NCBI RefSeq assembly: GCF_001984035.1 | Contig: NZ_CP019449.1 | Coordinates: 3,472,001-3,536,000 of the forward strand | Reading direction: 5' to 3' | Length of the DNA stretch: 64,000 nt | Source: Sphingopyxis sp. QXT-31 | GTDB taxonomy: Bacteria > Pseudomonadota > Alphaproteobacteria > Sphingomonadales > Sphingomonadaceae | Part shown: piece after piece, positions 26,119 to 33,922 of the stretch | Layout: the number at the start of each line of letters is the position of its first letter | How positions within the stretch are numbered: position 1 is the stretch's first letter | Made by a program: the position numbers and the translations under genes | Notes under the pieces: model-generated | Database searches by the model: none | What the model was told of the DNA's origin: nothing | Seen by the model: the letters and a program-made list of their open reading frames with translations, nothing else

Positions 26119-27224
26119 CGATCGCGGCGGACGAGGTGCGCACTGCCTACACCGCGAACGGTCAGGTCGATTATGTGATCGACGCCGAGAGCAATCGCAC
26201 GACCTATATTTATGACGGGTTCGACCGGCTGTCGCAGACGCGCTATCCCTCGACCACCAAGGGGGCGAACAGCAGCAATGCGAGCGATTACGAGGGGCTG
26301 ACCTACGACGCGCGGAGCAGCGTGACGCAGCGCCGGCTGCGCGACGGTACGACGATCGGCTACAGCTACGACGATCTGGGCCAGCTCACGACAAAGGACC
26401 TGCCGACCGGCGAAACCGACGTCACCTTTAGCTACGACATGATCGGCCGCGCGACAGGCGCGACGCAGGGCAGTCACAGCCTGAGCTTCGTGCAGGATGC
26501 GCTTGGACGACTGACCAGCCAGACGGGGCCGCTGGGCACGAACGGCTATACCTATGATGCGGCGGGGCGACGGCTGACGATGAGCTATCCCGGCGCGACG
26601 CTGACGATCAACTACGACTATGACGTTGCGGGCAACGTGCTGACAGTTCGTGAAAACGGCGCCACCTCCGGTGCCGGGCTGTTGGCAACCTATGCGTTCG
26701 ACGCTGCGGGCCGCCGATCGAGCGTGACGTTCGGCAACGGGAGCGTGCAGAGCTTCACTTACGGCACGACGACCGCCAATCTGAGAGATGGCCGGATCGA
26801 GACGATCACCAACAACCTGGGCGGCGCGGCGACGACGCACGATCTGACGCAGACCTTCGATTATAATCCGGCGGGTCAGATCCAGAAGGTCGCGCGCAGC
26901 AATGACGCCTACGCTTGGGCTGCGCATTATAATGTCGATCGCAGTTACACGATCGACGGGCTCAACCGGATCATGAACATCGGCTCGACCGCCTTCACCT
27001 ACGACGGTCGCGGCAATCTGACGAATGACGGGACGAACGCCTTTACCTACACCAGCGAGAATCTGCTCAAGACGGGACCGGGCGGCGCGACGCTGGCCTA
27101 TGATCCGCTGGGTCGGCTCTTCGAGACGGTGAAGTCGGGGGCGACCACGCGGTTCCTCTACGACGGCGCCGACCGCATCGGCGAATATGACGGCAGCAAC
27201 GTTATGTCGGTAGCGATCCGGTAA
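26118..27224 (+). pseudogene. Rhs/YD-repeat protein core, truncated at both ends
   Basis: About 370 residues of YD repeats: NRTTYIYDGFDRLSQTRYPS, TIGYSYDDLGQLTTKDLPTG, FVQDALGRLTSQTGPLG, NGYTYDAAGRRLTMSYPG, AFTYDGRGNLTNDGT and LYDGADRIGEYDGSNV. In Rhs and related polymorphic toxins such repeats form the shell that encloses the C-terminal toxin. The N-terminal part is missing: sequence begins abruptly within a repeat. At the other end the frame hits TAA, and the DNA just before it switches into a different frame that reads YVGSDPVNFSDPTGL, the segment found at the end of the conserved core. The roughly 80-100 residues normally between are absent, so a deletion with frameshift has occurred. Probably non-functional as is. 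Confidence 0.85.
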
Positions 27225-27286
27225 ATTTTAGCGATCCGACGGGGCTGGCGTGTCAAGGCGACGGAACTGGGTGTCCGTCGATTGAA

Positions 27287-27865
27287 GTGAATGGGACGAG
27301 GCCGACATGCTCGCTAGGCCTAGGTTGCGAGATTTATTCATCCTCGCCATTTGATTATTCTATGACAATATTTTATGATGAAGTAATGATTGTCGGTGGA
27401 AGTCTATCATCCAAGACTTGTAAAATTAATAGCGTCGAGGTCACACAATACGGAGCCGGCATGGTAGCCATAAGTGGAAGTATCTCGTTCCCGGACGGCC
27501 GTTCGGACTACCTCGCGGCGATGAATAATGCATGGAGCGGCAACTTTGGACGTTATACTGTATCGACTCAAATGCTCCAAGGCACTGGAGGGCTTACGGC
27601 TTACATAAACAAGGCGCCGGGAGAGAGCCCTACGGCAGACATCGGTGGGCCAAATTTGAACCTTAACAGCGCAGTGGGAGCAACGCCGACTCAGATGGCC
27701 TACGCGCGCTGGGCAGCCGGGCACGAGCTTGGTCATAGTTTTAAATTGCGGGACCAGTATACGGAAGCTGGACCTAATTCTGGATATGAAAACGAAATTA
27801 TGGGCGTTGACGGTGGAAAACCAAACGAAACAACCATTGATTCTTTGTTATATAATTGCAAGTGA
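27287..27865 (+). CDS. Rhs C-terminal tip with a zinc-metalloprotease motif
   Basis: 192 codons from a GTG at 27287. Upstream in the same frame (from 27203) the sequence reads YVGSDPVNFSDPTGLACQGD, the conserved end of an Rhs core followed by the variable tip, so this is the toxin end of a former Rhs protein, now disconnected from the core by a frameshift. The tip contains HELGHSFKLRD (H146, E147, H150, with D156 in the place of the third ligand) and a methionine soon after (NEIMGVDGG, M172), the layout of metzincin-type zinc proteases such as snapalysin (HExxHxxGxxD), although the usual glycine is Lys here. Base composition is AT-rich, unlike the flanks. No good ribosome binding site is seen, so it may not be expressed alone. 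Confidence 0.6.
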   Translation: MNGTRPTCSLGLGCEIYSSSPFDYSMTIFYDEVMIVGGSLSSKTCKINSVEVTQYGAGMVAISGSISFPDGRSDYLAAMNNAWSGNFGRYTVSTQMLQGTGGLTAYINKAPGESPTADIGGPNLNLNSAVGATPTQMAYARWAAGHELGHSFKLRDQYTEAGPNSGYENEIMGVDGGKPNETTIDSLLYNCK

Positions 27866-28305
27866 GGTCATTGAACATGTCTCTAATAATGGCTCTTGTA
27901 TCTCTTGCAGGGTGTTATTACTCTGTAAATTCTGAAGTTGATTGGAAATCTACAAATAATTTAGTATATCCAATTGCAACGAATTTTCAAGCCAGCATCA
28001 TGGCTAGGATCCAGGATAATAATTTTGAGCGTATAAATTACCGCTTTGCTAGAAAGATAAGTGAAAATATAGAACTTTCTAAATCTCAATATTATTACAT
28101 CGCCAAAATTTCATATATAGGGGAGAAAGAATATAAGGAGATTCCGACTGGAATTTCAATGTCCATGGATGTTAGCAACGAAGGTGTGGGATACATAACC
28201 ACATACAGGCTTACAAAGGGAAGCGACGAGAAATTTATTGCAGCCTTAGTCCAAAGCGATGTTCCGTTGAATAGTATCGTATCTGTGTGTGGAGCCGCCG
28301 AATAA
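27862..28305 (+). CDS. Small lipoprotein, possible immunity protein to the Rhs tip
   Basis: A 147-residue AT-rich gene starting at a GTG that overlaps the toxin stop codon (GTGA), or at an ATG at 27877 which has GAGG nine bases before it. The N-terminus (MRSLNMSLIMALVSLAGC from the GTG) ends in a lipobox LAGC; from the ATG the signal would be only 12 residues. The mature part is alpha/beta in character (YYYIAKISYIGEKEYKEIP, FIAALVQSDVPLN). Its position right after a toxin tip, similar low GC, and export to the periplasm fit an immunity protein against a periplasm-acting protease. No homologous family is recognised, so the role is inference. Confidence 0.6.
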   Translation: MRSLNMSLIMALVSLAGCYYSVNSEVDWKSTNNLVYPIATNFQASIMARIQDNNFERINYRFARKISENIELSKSQYYYIAKISYIGEKEYKEIPTGISMSMDVSNEGVGYITTYRLTKGSDEKFIAALVQSDVPLNSIVSVCGAAE

Positions 28306-28340
28306 ATAGCGATATCAAGGATAATTTTTAGGTATAAATT

Positions 28341-28378
28341 GGGATTACGGTGACAGGTGCATAAACCCCTAAACTCTT
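28341..28378 (+). repeat. Short repeat, copy A
   Basis: GGGATTACGGTGACAG followed by GTGCATAAACCCCTAAACTC. Diverged relative of copies B and C. It lies just after the candidate immunity gene. Confidence 0.7.
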
Positions 28379-28496
28379 CGACCACTGAGGGGGCGTTCTC
28401 CGGCAATCGATGAGCCAAGGGCGATTACTCTCGCATGGGTTGCTGGTTAAAGCCTTATGGCGCCAGCAGAGGACGCCCCCCCTTCCTGATGCGCCC

Positions 28497-28546
28497 GGAA
28501 TTACGGTGACAGTTTACTTAACCCCTAAATCTTTGCTGCCGATCGA
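28497..28546 (+). repeat. Short repeat, copy B
   Basis: GGAATTACGGTGACAG, then TTTACTTAACCCCTAAATCT and TTGCTGCCGATCGA. Differs from copy C at only a few positions over about 50 bases. Confidence 0.8.
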
Positions 28547-28610
28547 ACGCGAGCTTCCGCAATCGGCGTCAAGGGCCAACCGCTTCCCATTGGTCGCAGG
28601 ATGAAGCCCA

Positions 28611-28740
28611 GTGGCGCCCGCTGAGAATGCCACCCTTGTTCTAGCTAGCCAATGGTTGGCCGACCTCGCAACGGGCTCGATCACCACGGGTGCCGCAACA
28701 ATCGCGGTCGCAGGGATCGGGTTTGCGATGCTGGCGGGAA
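28611..28740 (+). pseudogene. VirB2/TrbC-like pilin gene, N-terminal fragment
   Basis: From a GTG the frame reads MAPAENATLVLASQWLADLA, then TGSITTGAATIAVAGIGFAM and LAG, resembling the signal-like start and first helix of TrbC/VirB2 family pilins of type IV secretion. The frame then enters repeat copy C (GITVTAYLTPKSL is repeat-derived) and the second helix is missing. It is a relic, presumably of a conjugative element. Confidence 0.45.
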
Positions 28741-28789
28741 TTACGGTGACAGCTTACTTAACTCCTAAATCTTTGCCGCCGATCGAGCG
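28736..28789 (+). repeat. Short repeat, copy C
   Basis: GGGAATTACGGTGACAG, then CTTACTTAACTCCTAAATC and TTTGCCGCCGATCGA. It sits exactly between the VirB2-like fragment and the second Rhs fragment. Confidence 0.8.
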
Positions 28790-28791
28790 TG

Positions 28792-29020
28792 ACCTATGGC
28801 AACGGGAGCGTGCAGAGCTTCGCCTATGACGCGGCGTCGCGGCTCGATACGCTGACCAACAACCTCGGTGGCAGCGCGACGACGCACGATCTGGCGCAGA
28901 TGTTCAGCTACAACCCCGCGCGCCAGATCGCGACCGTGGCGCGGAGCAACGACGCTTATGCGTGGCAAGCGCATTACAACGTCGATCGCAGTTACACGAT
29001 CGACGGGCTCAACCGGATCA
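28792..29020 (+). pseudogene. Second Rhs/YD-repeat fragment
   Basis: About 76 codons reading YGNGSVQSFAYDAASRLDTL, then NNLGGSATTHDLAQMFSYNP and VDRSYTIDGLNRI. This matches the region 26735-26974 of the first Rhs fragment closely, with the last 40 or so bases nearly identical, but the middle is shorter, so it derives from another Rhs gene. It ends abruptly at 29020, where the truncated TonB receptor begins on the other strand. Confidence 0.85.
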
Positions 29021-31057
29021 GCCCTGCTGCAACTCGCTGTTCATTTGCGGCGTGCCCGGCGCGTCGATGTCGTTGAACGGCGAGAAATAGAAATATTGCC
29101 GGCTCGAATAGGCCATGTTCGGCGCGAAGGTGACGGTACCGCCCGCGACCTCCACGACATCCCATTCGAAACCGAGCTGCGCGGTGAGCTTGGGCGCGAA
29201 GGGCAGCTCGTTGCCCGACAGGTCGGCGCCCTGCAGCGTCAGTTCCTTATAGTTCGAATGCAGCCAGCCGAGCGACGCGCTGACGCGGAGGCCGTCGGTC
29301 GGGCGCAGCGTCGTTTCGACCTCCAGCCCGTACACCTCGGACGACGGCGCATTGACCAGGAAGGACACCGGCCCGGCGCGCGTATCCTGCAGCTGTTGGT
29401 TCGAGTAGTCGTAATAAAAGGCCGAGGCCGCGTAAGTCAGCAGCCGGTCGGCGGTGCGCCCCTTGATCCCGATCTCATAGGCGTTGACGCGTTCGGGCTC
29501 GATATAGCCGATGCCCGACGAGGAGGTGTAGCCGCCGCCGTTGACGGCCCCCGCGCGATAGCCGCGGTTGTAGCTTGCATAGACCAGCGGGCCGTCGTCG
29601 AAGCTGTAGCTCAGCGCAATCCGCCCGGTCAGCGCATTGTTGGTGTCGGCGAGCGCGAAGCGCGCGGCGGGATCATAGGCGCAGGTGCCGGCGACGCCCG
29701 GGCACGGTACCGTCGTCGCGATCGGCGTATCGGGATCGTCGACCCCGCCGATGAAGAGATAGGCGAAGGCATCGTCGTAGCGCGACTTGTCCTTGGTGTA
29801 GCGCGCACCCAGCGTCAGCACGAGCTTCTCGGTCAGGTCGATATCGGCCTGCCCGAACACGGCGTAGCTTTTCCGGACCTGCCGATAGTGCTGGAAGAAG
29901 CCCCCCGCCGGCGGCAGCGGCAGGTTGAACCGGTTGTCGGTGATGTTGCGGTCCCAGCCATAGAATAGCCCGCCGACGAAGGCGATGCCGTCGCCCTCAT
30001 AGTTGGCCCGCAACTCCTGGCTGAACTGGCGATATTTCGAGCGCCAGTTGATATCGAGGATATCGAGCGGCGCACCGTCGGCCGCCTGCTGCAGGTCCTG
30101 CTTGCCGCCGTCGTAGCTGGTGATCGAGGTCAGGCTTAGCATGTCCGAAAGCTCGAGCGCGATATTGGCCGAAAAGCCCCAGGCGTCGGTGCGGTTCTCG
30201 CCGATGCGATTCTCGTTGGTCTCGAAGAAATCGAGCCCGGTGCGAAACGCGCCGAGCCCGTGCACCGCGGCCTGGGTGCCGCGGTCGCGCCCGGCATAGG
30301 CGCGCAGCACGACATCGAGCGTCTCGGTCGGCTTGACGCGCAGTGACGCGCGGCCCTGCAGCGTGTCGACCGAATTAGCATCGCGGCCACCGGGGAAGAC
30401 ATTTTTGATCTGCCCGTCGCCATTGGCATAATTCACCGCGAGGCGGAGCCCCGCGATATCCTCGGCGAGCGACGCCTCGGCAGCACCCTGCGCGGTGAAG
30501 GTGTCGAAATTGGCATAGCCGATCTGGGCATAGCCGTTCGTCCCCGAAAGGCCCGGCTTCTTGGTGATGAAGTTGATCGCCCCGCCGGTGGTATTGCGCC
30601 CGAACAGCGTTCCCTGCGGCCCGCGCAGAACCTCGATGCGGTCGAGGTCGAAGAGGCCCATGCCGTGGCTGGTGCGCGGCGCCAGATAGACGTCGTCGAG
30701 ATAGACACCGACCGGCGAGGCCTGATTGCTGTTATATTCGTTCGCAACCCCGATCCCGCGTAGCGAGAAGTTCGGCTGGGTGTCGCCGTAGGGGCTGTTG
30801 ATCTGCAGGTTCGGCACCGCGTCGCCGAGCTGCGCCGAATTGGTTATCCCGCGCTCGGCCAAGCTGTCGCCGCCGAGTGCGGTGACCGCGAGCGGCACGT
30901 CGAGCAAAGACTGTTCGCGGCGCTGCGCGGTGACGACGATATCGCCGTCGCTAGCGGCGGCAACCTCGGCGGGCGGGGATTCCTGCGCCAGGGCCAGTGT
31001 CGAAGTCGAAAGCGAGAGCGCCGCAAGAAATGCACGCGCGTGGAGCGAAACGGCCAT
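29018..31057 (-). pseudogene. TonB-dependent receptor, C-terminally truncated
   Basis: 679 residues of an outer-membrane receptor. A signal peptide (cleaved near SLSTSTLALAQ) is followed by the plug domain: DIVVTAQRREQSLLDVPLAV, VGVYLDDVYLAPRTSHGMGL, DLDRIEVLRGPQGTLFGRNT and TGGAINFITKKP. The barrel proceeds with typical strands (DGPLVYASYNRGYRAG, YGLEVETTLRPTDGLRVSAS) but stops at NSELQQG instead of the last strands and terminal aromatic residue expected about 70-90 residues later. The stop codon itself lies in the adjoining Rhs sequence. Without the final strands the barrel probably cannot be assembled by BAM. Substrate is unknown; members nearby in sequence space take up siderophores or aromatic compounds. 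Confidence 0.85.
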
Positions 31058-31261
31058 GAAAACTCGCCAGTAAACCGGCTTCTGCGAGCCTGATGTCGAG
31101 GAAATTAGCCGCGCGTGCCTCTGCTGGCTTTAGCCGCACTTGCAACGAGTTTTGACATTTCTTGCACGGGCTGGGCCATTCCCCTCATCCAAAATGGGCC
31201 TTGCCGCCCGCCCTCCGCCGCAATAGGCGCACAAGCGAAAACAAAGGGAAGGGGACGACCG

Positions 31262-32413
31262 CTGTTCGATACGCTCACCCTGGCGAGCCTGCCCGAGGCG
31301 GACGAGGCGCTGCGCCCCGCGATCCGCGCGCTGGCCGATGAAGCCGCCGCCAATGCGTCCGCCGATGTCCGCGCGCGCTCGTGGTCGGGCTTCGACCCTG
31401 CCTTCAGCCGCCGCCTCGGCGCCGCGGGCTTCCTCGGCCTCACCTTACCCAAGGCCTATGGCGGGCAGGAGCGCGGGCCCTTTGCGCGCTTCGTCGTCGT
31501 CGAGGAATTGCTGTCGGCGGGCGCTCCGGTCGCGGCGCACTGGATCGCCGACCGCCAGAGCGCGCCGCTGATCCTGAATTATGGCAGCGAGGCGCAGCGC
31601 GACTATTACATCCCGCGCATCTGCCGCGGCGAACTCGTCTTCTGCATCGGGATGAGCGAGCCGGGGTCGGGTTCGGACCTCGCGAGCGTGCGCACGCGGG
31701 CCGAGCGGACCGAAACCGGTTGGCGCGTCAACGGGCAGAAAATCTGGACCACCAACGCGATGCATGGCGATTATATGATCGCGCTCGTCCGCACCTCCGG
31801 TACCAGCGAGGATCGCCACGCCGGGCTGTCGCAGCTGATCATCGATCTGAAGGCGCCCGGCGTGACCGTCCGCCCGATCGCCGACCTCGCGGGCGACGCG
31901 CATTTCGCCGAGGTCTTTTTCGACAATGTAGACCTGCCCGCCGAAGCGCTGATCGGCAACGAGGGCGAGGGCTGGAAACAGGTCACCGCCGAACTCGCTT
32001 TCGAACGCAGCGGGCCCGAGCGCATCTATTCGAGCGTCGTGCTGCTCGACGCCTGGGTCGCGCATCTACAAAAGGTCGGCCGTGGTGATGCTGCGACGCT
32101 GGCGCTGGTCGGCGGCTTCACCGCGCGCCTCGCCACCTTGCGCGCCATGTCGATCGCCTGCACCGCGCGGCTCGCGCTCGGCGAAAGCCCGGTGACCGAG
32201 GCCTCGCTGGTCAAGGACCTCGGCACCGCTTTCGAACAGGAATTGCCGGTGGCGATCGGCGACGATCTCGCCGCGCATCCCGAGGAGGCGGTGGACGCCG
32301 AACTCTATCGCACGCTGATGTTTGTCACGCATGTGGCGCCCAGCTTCTCGCTGCGCGGCGGCACGCGCGAGGTGCTGCGCGGGATCATCGCACGCGGAAT
32401 GGGGCTGAGATAA
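31262..32413 (+). CDS. Acyl-CoA dehydrogenase family protein (first of a pair)
   Basis: A 383-residue FAD-dependent acyl-CoA dehydrogenase. FAD/substrate contacts are seen in FCIGMSEPGSGSDLASVRTR and GWRVNGQKIWTTNAMHGDYM, and the middle beta domain is followed by the helical domain (FERSGPERIYSSVVLLDAWV). The C-terminus ends RGGTREVLRGIIARGMGLR. No ATG is available near the start of homology; a CTG at 31262 (LFDTLTLASLPEADEAL) has AAGGGGA at a good distance, while a GTG at 31115 would add 49 residues of unlikely sequence. It overlaps the next gene by one base (TAATG), indicating translation as a pair. Confidence 0.88.
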   Translation: MFDTLTLASLPEADEALRPAIRALADEAAANASADVRARSWSGFDPAFSRRLGAAGFLGLTLPKAYGGQERGPFARFVVVEELLSAGAPVAAHWIADRQSAPLILNYGSEAQRDYYIPRICRGELVFCIGMSEPGSGSDLASVRTRAERTETGWRVNGQKIWTTNAMHGDYMIALVRTSGTSEDRHAGLSQLIIDLKAPGVTVRPIADLAGDAHFAEVFFDNVDLPAEALIGNEGEGWKQVTAELAFERSGPERIYSSVVLLDAWVAHLQKVGRGDAATLALVGGFTARLATLRAMSIACTARLALGESPVTEASLVKDLGTAFEQELPVAIGDDLAAHPEEAVDAELYRTLMFVTHVAPSFSLRGGTREVLRGIIARGMGLR

Positions 32414-33357
32414 TGAGCGAATTTCTCGAACCCTTCGAGCGGATGCTCGAGGATGTCGCCACCCCCGCCGCGGTGCGCGCGATCGAACAGGGCGGCAGCG
32501 CCGACGCGATGTGGGGGGCCTTCGCCGAATCGGGCTTCCTCGATGCGCTGGCGCCCGAGGATCGCGGCGGTGCGGGGTTGCCGCTGGCCGAGGTGCAGCC
32601 GCTGTGGATGGCGCTCGGCCGCCATGCGGCGCCGCTGCCGGTCGGGGAGACGATGATTGCGCGCGCGCTGCTCGCCGATGCGCCCGACGGCCCGATCGTG
32701 TTGACGGTCGCTGATGGCGCGGGCGCCGTCGTGCCCTGTGGCCTCGTCGCGGCGCAGCTGCTGGTCGAATCGGCGGCTGGTCTCCACCTCGTCGCGACGA
32801 AAGGCGAAGCGACCGGCGTACCCGCCAGCCTCGCCGCGCGGTTCGATACCGGCCGCTTGCCCGCGCCTGTCGCGCCCGCACCCGAAGGCGGCCTCCGCGG
32901 CCTCGCCGCGATCCTTCGCGCGGCGCTGATCGCCGGTGCCGCCGAACGCCTCACGCAAATGACTGCCGCCTATGCGAACGAGCGCATCCAGTTCGGCAAG
33001 CCGATCGGCCGCCAGCAGGCCCTGCAGCAGCAGATGGCGGTAATGGCCGAGGAAATGGTCGCCGCCCGCATCGCCTCGCAGCTCGGCTGCGCGGGCAGCT
33101 TCCCGCCCTCGCTCGTCGCTGCGGCCACTGCCAAGTCGGTCGCGAGCAAGGCTGCCGCGCGCGTCGCCGCGACCGCGCATGCGGTGCACGGCGCGATCGG
33201 GATCAGCGAGGAGCACGACCTCCAGCTCTTCACCCGCCGCCTCCACGAATGGCGGCTGGCCGACGGGTCGGAGACCTACTGGAACCGCCTGCTCGGCGCC
33301 GCGCGGCTCGGCGATGTCGGGCGCTCGGTGGATTATGTACGCGAGGCCTTTGCCTAA
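32413..33357 (+). CDS. Acyl-CoA dehydrogenase family protein (second of a pair)
   Basis: A 314-residue, shortened acyl-CoA dehydrogenase. The C-terminal helical domain is recognisable (RIQFGKPIGRQQALQQQMAV, then AVHGAIGISEEHDLQLFTRR, and a final ETYWNRLLG), but the middle and N-terminal parts are degenerate. Pairs of a full and a short acyl-CoA dehydrogenase, translated together as here, form heterotetramers in steroid and branched-chain degradation (FadE28-FadE29 type). The ATG overlaps the stop of the first gene. The substrate of the complex is not known. Its 3' end overlaps the convergent Lrp-type regulator gene by four bases. Confidence 0.85.
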   Translation: MSEFLEPFERMLEDVATPAAVRAIEQGGSADAMWGAFAESGFLDALAPEDRGGAGLPLAEVQPLWMALGRHAAPLPVGETMIARALLADAPDGPIVLTVADGAGAVVPCGLVAAQLLVESAAGLHLVATKGEATGVPASLAARFDTGRLPAPVAPAPEGGLRGLAAILRAALIAGAAERLTQMTAAYANERIQFGKPIGRQQALQQQMAVMAEEMVAARIASQLGCAGSFPPSLVAAATAKSVASKAAARVAATAHAVHGAIGISEEHDLQLFTRRLHEWRLADGSETYWNRLLGAARLGDVGRSVDYVREAFA

Positions 33358-33824
33358 CGCGCCGACTCCAAGATCGTCTCCATAGCGACGAAGGTCGAGG
33401 TGCTCGCGACGTGCGGCAGGCTCGAGATCTTCTCGCCGAGCACGATGCGATAGCGGCGGATGTCGGGGGTGCGCACCTTGAGGAGGTAGTCGAAGCTGCT
33501 CGCGATCATATGGCATTCCTCGACTTCAGGGATCTGTCGCACGGCATCGTTGAAGCGGCGCAGCGCGTCTTCGCGCGTGTCTGACAATTTGACCTCGGTG
33601 AAGGCGACATGGTCGAGGCCCATTTTCGCCGGATCGACAATCGCGCGAAAGCCCGTAATCAGTCCGCTATCGACGAGCCGCTTGACGCGGGCCTGGCACG
33701 GGGTCTTCGACAGCCCGACCTGCGCCGCGAGATTGGTATAGGTAATGCGCCCGTCGCGCCCGAGGATGGTCAGGATCTTGCGATCGAACTCGTCCAGATC
33801 GACCAGGGATGCTGCATTTTTCAT
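33354..33824 (-). CDS. putR: Lrp/AsnC-family transcriptional regulator, likely PutR
   Basis: A 156-residue regulator with an N-terminal Lrp HTH (LDEFDRKILTILGRDGRITY, LAAQVGLSKTPCQARVKRL) and a C-terminal RAM ligand domain (VAFTEVKLSDTREDALRRF, VPEVEECHMI-type region EVEECHMIASSFDYLLKVRT). It is divergent from putA with 98 bp between starts. In Rhodobacter and other Alphaproteobacteria the divergent Lrp-type protein PutR activates putA with proline; the same role is inferred here. The palindrome at 33836 is a candidate site. Confidence 0.88.
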   Translation of the reverse strand: MKNAASLVDLDEFDRKILTILGRDGRITYTNLAAQVGLSKTPCQARVKRLVDSGLITGFRAIVDPAKMGLDHVAFTEVKLSDTREDALRRFNDAVRQIPEVEECHMIASSFDYLLKVRTPDIRRYRIVLGEKISSLPHVASTSTFVAMETILESAR

Positions 33825-33835
33825 ATGGTCGGACT

Positions 33836-33852
33836 AAGATTTCGAACATCTT
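33836..33852. promoter_or_regulatory. Candidate Lrp/PutR operator between putR and putA
   Basis: AAGAT-TTCGAAC-ATCTT: perfect 5-bp arms around a 7-bp centre, inside the roughly 100-bp divergent promoter region, where bases are AT-rich (ATATATATTC follows). Lrp-type proteins bind such short AT-rich palindromes, often several in phase. Confidence 0.4.
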
Positions 33853-33922
33853 TGGTCAAAATATATATTCATGGCGCGCAATGAAGTCGGATCGACTTTG
33901 CGCATTCTGCTATGAAAGGTAC

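Noticed and set aside
28410..28604. 64-codon open frame after repeat copy A
   Set aside because: Part of it is repeat copy B read through (VTVYLTPKSL), and no recognisable protein or start signal is present.
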